Shown here: one piece after another, positions 31,190 through 41,144 of the stretch | How positions within the stretch are numbered: the first letter of the stretch is position 1 | Layout of the letters: each line of letters starts with the position of its first letter | Assembly: GCF_000940805.1 (NCBI RefSeq) | Contig: NZ_CP007142.1 | Span: 4,068,593 to 4,132,592 of the forward strand | Source: Gynuella sunshinyii YC6258 | GTDB taxonomy: Bacteria > Pseudomonadota > Gammaproteobacteria > Pseudomonadales > Natronospirillaceae | Reading direction: 5' to 3' | DNA length: 64,000 nt | Notes under the pieces: model-generated | What the model saw: the letters and a program-made list of their open reading frames with translations, nothing else | Databases searched by the model: none | Told to the model about the DNA's origin: nothing | Translations under genes and position numbers: made by a program

Positions 31190-33007
31190 TTAATTGTGCA
31201 AAAATTCATAAATGTTTTGTGCAATGGTCTTACTTATTCCTTTTACTTTTGCGATTTCATCAGCGCTGGCCGCCATAACGCCGCGGGCACTTCCAAAATA
31301 ACGGATAAGTGCCTTACGGCGCTCAGCCCCTATTCCTGGGATATCGTCCAGCAACGAACCCGTTCGTGCTTTGCCACGCTTGCCTCGATGACCAGTTATA
31401 GCGAATCGATGCGCTTCATCCCTGATATGCTGCAATAGATGAAACGCCGGTGAATGCTTCTCCAATTCCAGTGTATGTTCGGCATCTTGCAGATATAGTG
31501 TTTCAAGCCCTGGCTTACGCCCTTCCCCTTTGGCGATGCCCATCAGCAATGTCTGATTCATTTGTAGTTCGTCCATGACCCGCCGAGCCACATTCAACTG
31601 CCCCTTACCACCATCGACCATTAAAATAGTCGGCAGTTTGTGCTCTTCAACCATGAGTCGTTTGTATCTACGGGTTAGAGCTTGTTCCATCGCCGCGTAG
31701 TCATCACCACCAGTGATACCTGTAATATTGAAACGACGATAGTCACTTTTCAGAGGTCCTTCCCTGCCAAAAACCACACAGGACGCAACCGTAGCTTCAC
31801 CTTGACTGTGGCTGATGTCAAAACATTCAATACGTTCGATATCTGTTTCCCATTGCAGCTGTTTTTCAAGCTCGGTAAACCGGCCAAGGATGCTCTTACG
31901 GTTAGCAATATGGAGCGCCAGTTGTTCAGTCGCATTGGTGACCGCGAGATTCAACCATTTGCGGCGATCCCCACGAACATTATGGGAAAATTTAACCTTG
32001 CGGTTGAATTCCTGCTCAAAGGCAGCACTGAACAAGTCGTAGTTGGCTAGCTCCAGGTTGGTCATGATTTCATTGGGAATCTCGTGATTACGCTGACCAA
32101 AATAGTACTGCCCGATAAATGCTTCAAACGCTGTTTCAGCTTCCTCTTCCAGTCCAATGCGCGGGAAAAACTGGCGGCTGCCAAGTACCCGACCATCACG
32201 GATGATGATCATCGCGATACAGCACCCGGACGCCTGCAACTCCATAGCAAGAACATCCACATTACCGGCCTGACCTGCAACAAATTGTTGCTCCTGAATC
32301 TTTCGGACAAACAGCAACTGGTCACGAATTTCAGCTGCTTTTTCAAAGTTTAAGTCAGAAGCAGCACGATCCATTTCGATTTCGAGCTGCTGAATCAGGT
32401 CATTGCTTTTGCCTTCAAGAAAAAGCCTGGTATGGAGCACATCTTCTTTATATTCGTCTTCAGATACCAATCCAACACAGGGCGCTTTACACCGTTTTAT
32501 CTGATATTGAAGGCATGGGCGGGTGCGATTGCTGAAAACAGAGTCTTCGCATTGGCGTACTTTGAACGCTTTCTGTAATACCGAGAGTGCTTCTCTGACT
32601 GCAGATGCTCCGGGATATGGCCCGAAGTACGTTCCTTTCTTCCGCTTCGACCCGCGATGAAAATGTATGCCAGGAAATGTTTGATCGGACAGAAGTAGAT
32701 ATGGATATCCCTTATCATCCACCAGCATGATGTTATATGGTGGTTTGTGGGTTTTGATCAGAGTCTGTTCGAGTAGTAGCGCCTCTGTCTCACTATGAGT
32801 GATCGTAACATTTATATGACAAATATGACTGACCAGGGCAACCGTTTTGTTGGTCAGCCCACGGGAATGAAAATAAGAGCCAACCCTGGCCTTAAGATTT
32901 TTGGCTTTGCCAACATAGAGTAATTCGTTGTCTTCACCCAGCATCTGATATACGCCGGGTTTATTAGGAAGGCTTTTGACAAACGATTTAGGATCAAACT
33001 CAGTCAC
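31190..33007 (-). CDS. uvrC: Excinuclease ABC subunit C
   Basis: Nucleotide-excision-repair endonuclease making both incisions around a lesion with UvrAB. The 605-residue protein has an N-terminal GIY-YIG domain (KPGVYQML...LLYVGKAKNLKAR, about 16-40), a UVR domain for UvrB contact (about 203-238), the RNase H-like nuclease domain with ERIECFDISHSQGE and MVDGGKGQL, and a C-terminal helix-hairpin-helix pair (DDIPGIGAERRKAL). It sits 11 bases downstream of the gacA-like gene. Confidence 0.96.
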   Translation of the reverse strand: MTEFDPKSFVKSLPNKPGVYQMLGEDNELLYVGKAKNLKARVGSYFHSRGLTNKTVALVSHICHINVTITHSETEALLLEQTLIKTHKPPYNIMLVDDKGYPYLLLSDQTFPGIHFHRGSKRKKGTYFGPYPGASAVREALSVLQKAFKVRQCEDSVFSNRTRPCLQYQIKRCKAPCVGLVSEDEYKEDVLHTRLFLEGKSNDLIQQLEIEMDRAASDLNFEKAAEIRDQLLFVRKIQEQQFVAGQAGNVDVLAMELQASGCCIAMIIIRDGRVLGSRQFFPRIGLEEEAETAFEAFIGQYYFGQRNHEIPNEIMTNLELANYDLFSAAFEQEFNRKVKFSHNVRGDRRKWLNLAVTNATEQLALHIANRKSILGRFTELEKQLQWETDIERIECFDISHSQGEATVASCVVFGREGPLKSDYRRFNITGITGGDDYAAMEQALTRRYKRLMVEEHKLPTILMVDGGKGQLNVARRVMDELQMNQTLLMGIAKGEGRKPGLETLYLQDAEHTLELEKHSPAFHLLQHIRDEAHRFAITGHRGKRGKARTGSLLDDIPGIGAERRKALIRYFGSARGVMAASADEIAKVKGISKTIAQNIYEFLHN

Positions 33008-33018
33008 GGGATGAAATA

Positions 33019-33675
33019 CTAAACAGCTTCTTCAGCATCCAGCATACCGTGTTTGATGGCAAGAAGTGTCAGCTCCACGTCTGAGTCTATACTTAATTTC
33101 TCAAAGATCCGATAACGATAGGTATTCACTGTTTTAGGGCTTAAGCACAATTTGTCTGAAATCTCCTGAACCTTCTGGCAGGATACGATCATTAGCGCAA
33201 TTTGCATTTCTCTGTCAGATAGGTCATCAAATGGCGTTTTTCGACCATTGCTGTCTGGCATAAAACTATTCAGCGCCATTCTCTGGGCTATTGCAGGACT
33301 CAGATATTTCTGACCAGCGTGCAAGGTTTTGATGGCTCTCGCCATCTCTTCAACATCCGCACCTTTGGTTAAAAACCCAGAAGCACCCGCTTGCAATAAC
33401 CTTGAAGGGAAAGGATCTTCACCCCACGCAGTAACATTCAGAATTTTCACATCTGGACAGGCTTTAGCGATCTTTCGGGTAGCTTCCAGACCACCGATGC
33501 CTGGCATCTTAACATCCATGAGCAATACATCAGGCTCAAGTCTTTTTGCCAGTTCAATTGCCTCTTCTCCAGATTTTCCCTCAGCAATAACTTCAATTCC
33601 CTTGACATCCTCAAGCAATCGCGTGATGCCAGTTCTTACCAGATCATGATCATCAACCACAACAATTTTAATCAT
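33019..33675 (-). CDS. gacA: UvrY/GacA-type response regulator
   Basis: A 218-residue two-component regulator. The receiver domain has DDHDLVRTG and the phosphoacceptor Asp in VLLMDVKMPG (about residue 54); the C-terminal LuxR-type HTH (about 145-205) has DLSDREMQIALMI and LCLSPKTVNTYRYRIFEKL. Linkage to uvrC and pgsA is diagnostic for UvrY/GacA, which with BarA/GacS controls CsrA/RsmA-binding small RNAs. The partner kinase is not in the window. Confidence 0.92.
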   Translation of the reverse strand: MIKIVVVDDHDLVRTGITRLLEDVKGIEVIAEGKSGEEAIELAKRLEPDVLLMDVKMPGIGGLEATRKIAKACPDVKILNVTAWGEDPFPSRLLQAGASGFLTKGADVEEMARAIKTLHAGQKYLSPAIAQRMALNSFMPDSNGRKTPFDDLSDREMQIALMIVSCQKVQEISDKLCLSPKTVNTYRYRIFEKLSIDSDVELTLLAIKHGMLDAEEAV

Positions 33676-33772
33676 GTCTTTATTTTTTTGCCAAGTTTAA
33701 GGGAGGGCTTATTGAATCTCATAGAGTCTGAAATGTCTACGAAATTCATGCCCGGATTATCGCCAATGGTGG

Positions 33773-35161
33773 CTATAAGTATTTTTCAGCATAGGCGGCC
33801 AACCTACTTCTTGCAACCCCTTTTAGTGTGATGCTGCCACCATGGTCGAATCCCTTGAAACGCTCGCTCATATAGGTCAGGCCCGAGCTGGTAGCACCGA
33901 GGTAAGGTGTGTCTATTTGTGCCAGATTTCCCATACACAATACTTTGGTCCCCTCACCTGCACGGGTAATAATCGTTTTTATTTGATGCGGAGTCAGATT
34001 TTGAGCCTCGTCCACAATCAAAAAGCTGTTCTGAAAGCTGCGCCCACGAACAAAGTTAAGGGATTTAAAGTGAATCGGCATATTTGAACCGACATAATGT
34101 TCACTGCCGGATGGGTCATAGTCTTCAGCGTGAAGAGCTTCAAGATTATCAGTAAAAGCCCCTAGCCACGGGGTCATTTTTTCAGTTTCAGTGCCCGGCA
34201 GGAAACCAATATCTTCATCCAGCCCACGGGTACTACGGGTGGCAATAATTCTCTTGAAGCTTTTCTGTTCGAGAGTCAATTCCAATGCACATGCCAGCGC
34301 CAGAATCGTTTTACCACTACCAGCGGGGCCATTAAGCGAGACCAGATCAATCTCCGGATCCATTATCAGGTACATTGCCATGGCCTGAAAAATATCACGC
34401 GGATTCAGCCCCCAACATTTTTGTCTCATCAATAGGCCGGTGTTAAGGAGTTCCAGAGTGACCCATTCTTCATCTACCGCTTTGATACGTCCGACAAATT
34501 CCTTTTCATCCAAAATAAACTGGTTGATAAAAAACTTACTCCCCAACAACTGAGATAACAATGCTTTTGGAAGAGTATGAAATTGCTCACCGGTCAGGGT
34601 TTGCGACTGAATGGCATCAAGCTGTTCCCAGAACGATCCGTCAATTCGATGATAACCAGTAGTCAGCCGATCAATATCAGTGATCAGTTGGTCATTATGA
34701 TAGTCTTCTGCGCTTAATCCGCACCCTCTGGCTTTAAGGCGCATATTGATATCTTTAGTAATCAAAATAACGTCTTTATCGGGAATTCGTTTCTGGAAAT
34801 TCAAAACGTCATTGATTATTTGATTATCATTGATCTGACTGGTCAGTTTGTGACCATGATGTTCGAATCCTGACATCAAAATACTTAGCCTTCCCTGCAC
34901 AATCTCCGCATCATCTTCATATTTCTTGATCAGCACCCCTTCCGCAATTTCACGGGGAGTGGATGCTCCGATAATATTATCGATGGTTCTGACCGCCTGA
35001 CGGCAGTCTGCCGCAACTGCAGACGGCCCCACTTTCAGTTTATCCAATTCCTCCAGCACCACCATGGGAATCATGATGTCGTGCTCTTCAAAGTTATAGA
35101 CCGAGTTCGGATCGTGGATCAGAACATTTGTATCAAGCACATATATCTTGGGTCTTTCCAT
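33773..35161 (-). CDS. PhoH-family ATPase with N-terminal PIN domain
   Basis: A 462-residue fusion. A PIN nuclease-like domain (about 1-150) opens YVLDTNVLIHDPNSV and has acidic residues in VILEELDKL-like and DVILITKDINMR segments. A PhoH P-loop domain (about 230-460) has Walker A GPAGSGKTILALA and Walker B FLIVDEAQNLTP. PhoH2-type proteins are RNA helicase-nucleases, sometimes in toxin-antitoxin context; this is the common housekeeping form with unknown physiological role. It lies upstream of gacA, divergent from nothing nearby. Confidence 0.9.
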   Translation of the reverse strand: MERPKIYVLDTNVLIHDPNSVYNFEEHDIMIPMVVLEELDKLKVGPSAVAADCRQAVRTIDNIIGASTPREIAEGVLIKKYEDDAEIVQGRLSILMSGFEHHGHKLTSQINDNQIINDVLNFQKRIPDKDVILITKDINMRLKARGCGLSAEDYHNDQLITDIDRLTTGYHRIDGSFWEQLDAIQSQTLTGEQFHTLPKALLSQLLGSKFFINQFILDEKEFVGRIKAVDEEWVTLELLNTGLLMRQKCWGLNPRDIFQAMAMYLIMDPEIDLVSLNGPAGSGKTILALACALELTLEQKSFKRIIATRSTRGLDEDIGFLPGTETEKMTPWLGAFTDNLEALHAEDYDPSGSEHYVGSNMPIHFKSLNFVRGRSFQNSFLIVDEAQNLTPHQIKTIITRAGEGTKVLCMGNLAQIDTPYLGATSSGLTYMSERFKGFDHGGSITLKGVARSRLAAYAEKYL

Positions 35162-35186
35162 TGAGAGTCCTTAACTTTATTGTTTT

Positions 35187-35807
35187 CTAATGCAACACAT
35201 CATCAGTCCGTGGAAATACTGGGCCGAAATTGGCAGGCAACAGATCCATCCGGGATATCGTTATCAAATCGTGCAGACCTACACTCTCACCTTCACTGAC
35301 CCAACCAACATCTTCCAGACAGACGCAGGTGGCCTGCACAGCATCCAACTCTACAATCACGACCAAATGAAACTGGTCTCCCACTCTGAATGTCATCAGA
35401 TCACCGACTTCCACTTCGTTGTAATGGGTGAAGATAGGGTCTCCAAAATGATGACTGGTCAGGTCCTGACTTTTATTGAATCTGGCAGACGCCACAATAC
35501 TGATCACTTCAACAATAGAAGGATCCGTTAGATCAATGGACACTTCGCCATCCACCATTTCATCAGGACCATCAAACATGCGTTCTAACAAAGCCAGTAA
35601 CAGTTGAAAATCATTTTCAGACCATTGCAGCTCATCACTATTAAATTTTTGTGAACGACTGGTGGCACCAACGTGGATACCAGTTTCAAGGGTAATATCC
35701 CTGAGACCAACATCTCCTTCCGGGATGACAAAAGCTACTTTTGCGGGGGTGAATTCAGAGTCTGACAATAACCGCCAGACAAGAGACTGATTGGATTGAA
35801 TAGCCAT
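35187..35807 (-). CDS. Hypothetical protein (206 aa)
   Basis: Acidic soluble protein that I do not recognise. It has no signal peptide or membrane segment. Visible features are LQWSENDFQLLLALLERMFD in the middle and a C-terminal beta-rich half with EVGDLMTFRVGDQFHLVVIV. The ATG at 35807 has AAGAGGTG eight bases upstream and is preferred to a GTG nine bases earlier. It lies 25 bases upstream of the PhoH-family gene and may share its transcript. Confidence 0.75.
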   Translation of the reverse strand: MAIQSNQSLVWRLLSDSEFTPAKVAFVIPEGDVGLRDITLETGIHVGATSRSQKFNSDELQWSENDFQLLLALLERMFDGPDEMVDGEVSIDLTDPSIVEVISIVASARFNKSQDLTSHHFGDPIFTHYNEVEVGDLMTFRVGDQFHLVVIVELDAVQATCVCLEDVGWVSEGESVGLHDLITISRMDLLPANFGPVFPRTDDVLH

Positions 35808-36068
35808 AATTTGCACCTCTTCACAAGGGGTTGCAATTAACTGACCGGATGAAACCGATCACACGGTAGCTTATCGATATAACAGTTTCCTAAATAAAGC
35901 CTTATGCTCTTTTTTAAAATGGACCAGGACTCCTGTTTTCTCAAGTTTTGATCACTTCATCATCACGATAATTCTATGAATTGCAAGCGCTTTTTTTCTT
36001 GTTTGACAATCATTCGTCACAATAGACAGCCCTTGAAATGCCCCCAAAAAGGACCGTTTTCCCCAAAC

Positions 36069-36914
36069 TTATCCGAGGATGTCAGAGACAGCTTCTGCAA
36101 CTTTTCGTGGTTTCTGAAAGATTAACGAATGGTCGGATCCAGGCACCGACACCAATTTCCAGGCTCTTTCAGTCGCCAGTACAGAATGAAACTGACGCAT
36201 TTCCTGATGGCTGTTGGCACCGTGAATCAATATTACCTGCTGATGGTTTGGGTAGAGCAGCTCGCGATCACAGCTTTTCATGTAAGCGGTTAATGCATCC
36301 AGCTCATTCGCTAACCCAATTATCCTGTGAGCAAGCCGTTGATACATCGTTTCTCTGGTTTTAGGATTTTTGGTGGCAACGGCCATAACCAGTTGAGCAA
36401 ACTGTCTTACTCCTTCGGCAGATGTATCCTCACAACGCATGACCCGGGTTGCTTCCGAATACTGAGTTCTGATAGCCAAGGTCTGATAAAAGTTAGCACG
36501 TTCCAATAATGCGGGTTCAACCAGTACGAGCCGCTGAACCTCCAACCCTGCAAAAGCGTTCAGATCCAGTGCACAGGCACCACCAAAGGAATAACCGGCG
36601 ATATCCAGCTCATTGATCTGCAGATGCTTCAGCAATGCCACCAGGTCAGCGCGGATATTTTCAATCGAAAACGCTTTTTCATTGACGTAAGGATGGATCG
36701 TCTCACCTGCACCGCGTAAATCCGGCACAATCATCCGCCGATACCCCTGACTCATCCGACATACGTGATGCCAAGTCAACTGACCGGCTACACCTGCGCC
36801 ATGCAATAACAGCAATGTTCTGTCAGGTTCATCAGGTTTTTCGTATAGGTGATAACAGAGGCTGACTTCAGGTAAATGCAAATAATGCTTGGTTATGTTC
36901 AAGACCGGGTACAA
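36069..36914 (-). CDS. Alpha/beta hydrolase
   Basis: A 281-residue alpha/beta-fold hydrolase. LLLLHGAGVAGQLTW (about residues 34-48) forms the oxyanion region, DIAGYSFGGACALD (about 105-118) is the nucleophile elbow with Ser in GYSFG, and the catalytic His is in VPGSDHSLIFQKP near the C-terminus; ILIHGANSHQE probably precedes the acid. Substrate cannot be deduced. It is divergent from pabB. Confidence 0.88.
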   Translation of the reverse strand: MYPVLNITKHYLHLPEVSLCYHLYEKPDEPDRTLLLLHGAGVAGQLTWHHVCRMSQGYRRMIVPDLRGAGETIHPYVNEKAFSIENIRADLVALLKHLQINELDIAGYSFGGACALDLNAFAGLEVQRLVLVEPALLERANFYQTLAIRTQYSEATRVMRCEDTSAEGVRQFAQLVMAVATKNPKTRETMYQRLAHRIIGLANELDALTAYMKSCDRELLYPNHQQVILIHGANSHQEMRQFHSVLATERAWKLVSVPGSDHSLIFQKPRKVAEAVSDILG

Positions 36915-37001
36915 TCCACTTTATGATCATTAAGAACTACACATTCTAGGGACAGCCACATAAAATCTCCAGCGTTCAGCAAACTCAGCGGATTCACCTC
37001 T

Positions 37002-38375
37002 TTGGCACTTATTCAACTACCATATTCAGAAAACCATCTCGGGTTACTTGATCAATTAAGAACCTTGCCATATTTCATTGTGTTTGATAGTCCGAATCAA
37101 CAGCATGTAAATGACTCCCCTATCATCGCAACAGCATTGCCAGATCGGTGGCTATCCATGCAGACACCAGAGCATGGAGAAGTGTTTAAGCTGGATAAAG
37201 CACTGAAATATGCCGTTCAAGGTTCTTTCCACACTAAAGATTTGTCCAAAATCATAACGGATACCGGTAAAAAATCACTATCGAGTCATTTTCAAGCCGG
37301 CTGGGCAGGTTACCTCAGCTATGAGTTTGGTTATCAACAAAACCACCTGTCTATTGAGGACATAAACTATCCCTTATTGAGAATTGGCCTCTATCTCTGG
37401 AGTCTTCGAATCGATATGGAACAGCGGCAAACCAGTTTGTATTTTCACCCCACCTGCCCTGACACTATTCGCGAAACCGTTCTGCAGCGAATAAACGATC
37501 ATTGCCCGGCCGAGGCACATTTTACCTTGAGCACTGTTTTTCAAAGGGAGACCGCCTCTGACCGCTATCTGAAAGATATAGCTCGAATACACAGTTACCT
37601 GACTGAGGGGGATTGCTATCAGGTTAATTACACTCACTCGCTATCAGCTCAATATCAAGGCGACCCCTGGGTACCATATCGCCAGCTTCGGGCTCATTCC
37701 CCTGCTCCGTTTTCAGGCTTTTTCGACACCGGTTCATTGGTTATTTCCAGCCATTCTCCAGAACAATTCATTTCCGTAAACGGCAGTACAATTATCACTA
37801 AACCAATTAAAGGAACCCGGCCCAGAGGCCAAACTCCTGAAGAAGACAAGGCTCTTGCCCAGGAACTTCTGCACAGTGAGAAAGATCAGGCAGAAAATCT
37901 GATGATTGTCGATCTTTTGCGTAATGATCTGAGCAAAACATCAATACCCGGAAGCATGGAGGTCAGTACACTTTTTGGCCTTGAAAGCTACGCCAATGTA
38001 CATCATTTGGTCAGTACGATCACTGCAGAGTTATCTCCACAACAATCCGCTATGTCTTGTTTTCTGGCATCCTACCCTGGAGGTTCTATAACCGGTGCCC
38101 CCAAAAAAAGAGCCATGGAAATCATTGCGGAATTGGAATACCAACAGCGCGGCCCCTATTGTGGAAGCCTGTTTTATCTGGATCTTGATGGTCATTTCAA
38201 CAGCAGCATTATGATCCGGACACTGGCTTATATGAATGATACCGTTCGCGCCTGGGGCGGCGGCGGAATCGTGATTGATTCAGATCCGGAAATGGAGCAG
38301 CAGGAGTCACTGACAAAGATCAACAACCTTATCCAGTTGTTGGAAAATGAATTCTTATCCCAATCAAGGCAGTAA
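37002..38375 (+). CDS. pabB: Aminodeoxychorismate synthase component I
   Basis: Chorismate-utilising enzyme making 4-amino-4-deoxychorismate for folate. The 457-residue protein has the N-terminal anthranilate-synthase-I-like domain and the catalytic core with KPIKGTRPRG (about 266-275), ENLMIVDLLRNDL (about 297-309), FPGGSITGAPK-like YPGGSITGAPKKRAMEII (about 355-372) and CGSLFYLD. The Lys in PIKGT is typical of PabB, where TrpE has Ala. The start is TTG without a strong ribosome-binding site and may be wrong by some residues. Confidence 0.92.
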   Translation: MALIQLPYSENHLGLLDQLRTLPYFIVFDSPNQQHVNDSPIIATALPDRWLSMQTPEHGEVFKLDKALKYAVQGSFHTKDLSKIITDTGKKSLSSHFQAGWAGYLSYEFGYQQNHLSIEDINYPLLRIGLYLWSLRIDMEQRQTSLYFHPTCPDTIRETVLQRINDHCPAEAHFTLSTVFQRETASDRYLKDIARIHSYLTEGDCYQVNYTHSLSAQYQGDPWVPYRQLRAHSPAPFSGFFDTGSLVISSHSPEQFISVNGSTIITKPIKGTRPRGQTPEEDKALAQELLHSEKDQAENLMIVDLLRNDLSKTSIPGSMEVSTLFGLESYANVHHLVSTITAELSPQQSAMSCFLASYPGGSITGAPKKRAMEIIAELEYQQRGPYCGSLFYLDLDGHFNSSIMIRTLAYMNDTVRAWGGGGIVIDSDPEMEQQESLTKINNLIQLLENEFLSQSRQ

Positions 38376-38397
38376 GCCTGGAACGCTTACTGCCTTG
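38365..38397. terminator. Hairpin between convergent pabB and thrH
   Basis: A 13-bp perfect stem (CAAGGCAGTAAGC/GCTTACTGCCTTG) with a seven-base loop overlaps the pabB stop codon and sits just before the thrH stop. It lacks a long T run, so it may act as a weak bidirectional terminator or an RNA 3'-end stabiliser. Confidence 0.55.
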
Positions 38398-38404
38398 CCA
38401 CGGC

Positions 38405-39022
38405 TTAAATACTCAGGTCCCGAAGACTGGCCTTCACAAATTCAGCCTTAAGGTCTTCATAGGTATGAACTGCCGGAAACTGGGGAAACTCATTGATAAC
38501 ATTCTGAGGGGCGTGGAACAGGATACCGGCATCTGCCTCAGACAACATCGTTGTATCATTATAGGAATCACCCGCTGCGATACAGCGGAAATTTAAGCCA
38601 TGGAACGCTTTAATAGACTGACGTTTCGGATCGGGTTGACGCAAGATATAGTCAGTCACGCGGCCTGAGGGTTCTACCGCCAATTTATGGCAAAGCAACG
38701 TGGGATAACCCAGCTGCTTCATCAGAGGCATGGCAAACTCATAAAAAGTGTCCGATAAAATCACTACCTGAAAGCGTTCACGCAGCCAGCTCACAAAGTC
38801 TTTGGCACCTTCCAGCGGTTCAAGCCCAGCAATAACCTCCTGGATCTCACGAAGTCCTAGCTTGTGCTGATCCAGAATTTGTAAACGCTGCTTCATTAAC
38901 ACGTCATAATCAGGAATATCACGGGTTGTTGCTTTTAATTCTTCAATACCAGTTTTCTCAGCAAATTTAATCCATATCTCTGGTACCAGAACACCTTCGA
39001 GGTCGAGACAAGCTAGTTCCAC
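38405..39022 (-). CDS. thrH: Bifunctional phosphoserine phosphatase/homoserine phosphotransferase ThrH
   Basis: HAD-superfamily enzyme of 205 residues. It begins MELACLDLEGVLVPEIWI, in which the DLEGVLVPE box with the nucleophile Asp is the ThrH signature; VVILSDTFYEF is motif II, and AAGDSYNDTTMLSEA is the metal-binding motif IV. ThrH can dephosphorylate phosphoserine and pass the phosphate to homoserine. It is convergent with pabB. Confidence 0.92.
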   Translation of the reverse strand: MELACLDLEGVLVPEIWIKFAEKTGIEELKATTRDIPDYDVLMKQRLQILDQHKLGLREIQEVIAGLEPLEGAKDFVSWLRERFQVVILSDTFYEFAMPLMKQLGYPTLLCHKLAVEPSGRVTDYILRQPDPKRQSIKAFHGLNFRCIAAGDSYNDTTMLSEADAGILFHAPQNVINEFPQFPAVHTYEDLKAEFVKASLRDLSI

Positions 39023-39232
39023 AAAAACACTCCCATTGAATAACTGATTTGGAGGCGCAAATTTACTGATTCCATCGAGAAAATACCAGAGCTGGTTGAA
39101 AAGTGTGCTTCACGTGGAACAATGCCAATAATCAACCCCTTCTGAGTTATATTTCTATTCGAGTTTGTTATTTTAAATTTTATTTTTATTACATTAAGCT
39201 TATTTCGGTATTTTGAGGAACCCACATTTACT

Positions 39233-39967
39233 ATGAAGACTACCCATGAGCACATTGCCGAGCAGTCTGAAGCGTTGAAGGATGCAGATCCCCGGGAAAT
39301 ACTGCATTACGCTCTGGCAGAGGTCGATAAAATCGCCATATCTTTTAGTGGCGCAGAGGATGTTGTGTTGATAGATCTGGCACAAAGAGCCGCCAAAAAA
39401 CTCAATAAACGTCTGCAGGTTTTCACATTGGATACAGGTCGCCTGCACTTCGAAACCTATGAGTTCATCGAAAAAGTCAGACAACATTACGATATTGATC
39501 TGGAGATACTGTCCCCCGACGCTGAAAAACTCCAGGCTTTTGTCAAACAAAAAGGTCTGTTCAGTTTCTTTGAAGATGGCCATAAAGAGTGCTGTGGTAT
39601 CCGAAAAATTGAACCTCTAAGAAAAAAACTGGTTCAACTAGATGGCTGGATCACCGGACAACGAAGAGATCAAAGCCCAAGCACCCGAAGCCATGTTGAT
39701 GTTATTGAGCTAGACGAAGCTTTTGGAACAGAAGAAAAACCATTGGTGAAATTTAATCCGCTGGCGAACTGGAGTTCTAAACAGGTTTGGGAATACATCC
39801 GGATGTTTGATGTGCCATATAACGCACTCCATGAACGCGGCTTTATTTCTATTGGCTGCCAGCCTTGCACTCGTCCAGTATTACCAAATCAACATGAACG
39901 TGAAGGCCGTTGGTGGTGGGAAGAAGCAACAATCAAAGAATGTGGACTTCATATAAAACAGCTATAA
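39233..39967 (+). CDS. cysH: Adenylyl-sulfate (APS) reductase-type CysH
   Basis: Assimilatory sulfonucleotide reductase of 244 residues reducing APS to sulfite. [10 protein letters not shown] (about residues 35-44) is the PP-loop, [11 protein letters not shown] and CQPCTRPV supply the CC...CxxC ligands of a [4Fe-4S] cluster, and the C-terminal catalytic Cys is in KECGLH. The cluster motifs mean APS rather than PAPS is the likely substrate, as in Pseudomonas. The product sulfite needs the siroheme made by CysG. Confidence 0.95.
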   Translation: MKTTHEHIAEQSEALKDADPREILHYALAEVDKIAISFSGAEDVVLIDLAQRAAKKLNKRLQVFTLDTGRLHFETYEFIEKVRQHYDIDLEILSPDAEKLQAFVKQKGLFSFFEDGHKECCGIRKIEPLRKKLVQLDGWITGQRRDQSPSTRSHVDVIELDEAFGTEEKPLVKFNPLANWSSKQVWEYIRMFDVPYNALHERGFISIGCQPCTRPVLPNQHEREGRWWWEEATIKECGLHIKQL

Positions 39968-40094
39968 CTTAGACTTTTTAGGGCATAAGAGACACCATTT
40001 ATGCCCTCTCCTGTTCCACTAAAATACTATGCGTCACTTAGCATTTGAGCGCACAAAAAGCAGTTTAAAATGAATCGAAATTATAGCTGCAGTG

Positions 40095-41144
40095 TTATGC
40101 TACAGAATATACGGATTTCACTTGATCGCCCAAAATTTGCGGCTCAATTTCCAGCTCAATCCCATAGTTTTCTTTGACAGCCTGTCGTATTATTTCCACG
40201 ATGGACATAACCGCAACCAAGCTTCGACACTGAGGATTGACCAATACCAAAGCCTGCTCGACATGTGTGCCCACACCCCAGACTGGATCGCGATAACCTT
40301 TCAAACCGGCATTCTCAATCAACCACCCAGCCGCCAGTTTCTTGCGCTGATCACCTGCATCAAAAGCGACAATATTCGGATATTTACGCACCAGCTCGTG
40401 ATAGTGCGACATCGTTACAACAGGGTTTTTAAAAAAGCTGCCGGCATTGGGCAAATCTTTAGGATCAGGTAGTTTAGTCAGACGTATGCGACAAATTTCT
40501 TCACTCAACTGCTGGGCCGTGATTGTGCTTGGCTCCAAATGCTGCAATGCTCCATAGGACAACTTTGCATGAAATGTTTTATTCAACCTGAGTCGAATAG
40601 CAGTCACAATAAAGCGATTTTTTGAACGTTTAAAGAGACTGTCACGGTAATCAAATTCACACGCTTTATTGTTAAAGTCGCGCCAAACCCGGTCAACACA
40701 ATCATATGCCCGGACAGATTCAATAAACTCCCTGACCTCCACTCCATAGGCGCCTATATTTTGAATTGGCGCCGCTCCCACAGTTCCTGGAATAAGGCTC
40801 AGGTTTTCGAGTCCGTACCAACCTTGTCTAATACATAACTGAACGGTTTCATGCCAATTCTCACCTGCACCAACTTCAACAATAACATAATCATCATTGT
40901 CGGACAGAAGCTGTATTCCTTGAATTTCATTTTTGATCACCAATCCTTCGATTATTTCCTGAGCAAGAACATTACTGCCCCCCCCAAGAACATACAGCCT
41001 CCATTGATGCTGGTCTGCCAAATGAATCGCTTCAAGCAATGATATCTCGCTATGAACAGCCACAAAGTGCCTTGCAATAGAAGGCATAGCCAGTGTATTC
41101 AGTGACTGCAGGGAGTGATTTTCGACAACATCAATCATGAACAA
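40095..41144 (-). CDS. murB: UDP-N-acetylenolpyruvoylglucosamine reductase
   Basis: Flavoprotein completing UDP-MurNAc synthesis for peptidoglycan, 349 residues (type I). The FAD-binding domain has VLGGGSNVL (about 54-62) and ENLSLIPGTVGAAPIQNIGAYG (about 115-136); the catalytic Ser is in LPNAGSFFKNPV (about 240). It is the last gene of the exbB-exbD-lpxK-kdsB-PTP-murB operon, starting immediately before the phosphatase stop. Confidence 0.95.
   Translation of the reverse strand: MFMIDVVENHSLQSLNTLAMPSIARHFVAVHSEISLLEAIHLADQHQWRLYVLGGGSNVLAQEIIEGLVIKNEIQGIQLLSDNDDYVIVEVGAGENWHETVQLCIRQGWYGLENLSLIPGTVGAAPIQNIGAYGVEVREFIESVRAYDCVDRVWRDFNNKACEFDYRDSLFKRSKNRFIVTAIRLRLNKTFHAKLSYGALQHLEPSTITAQQLSEEICRIRLTKLPDPKDLPNAGSFFKNPVVTMSHYHELVRKYPNIVAFDAGDQRKKLAAGWLIENAGLKGYRDPVWGVGTHVEQALVLVNPQCRSLVAVMSIVEIIRQAVKENYGIELEIEPQILGDQVKSVYSVA

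Noticed and set aside
39976-40007. Hairpin AGGGCATAA/TTATGCCCT between cysH and murB as a terminator
   Set aside because: The stem is nine bases but the loop is ten and no T run follows on either strand; too weak to list as a feature.
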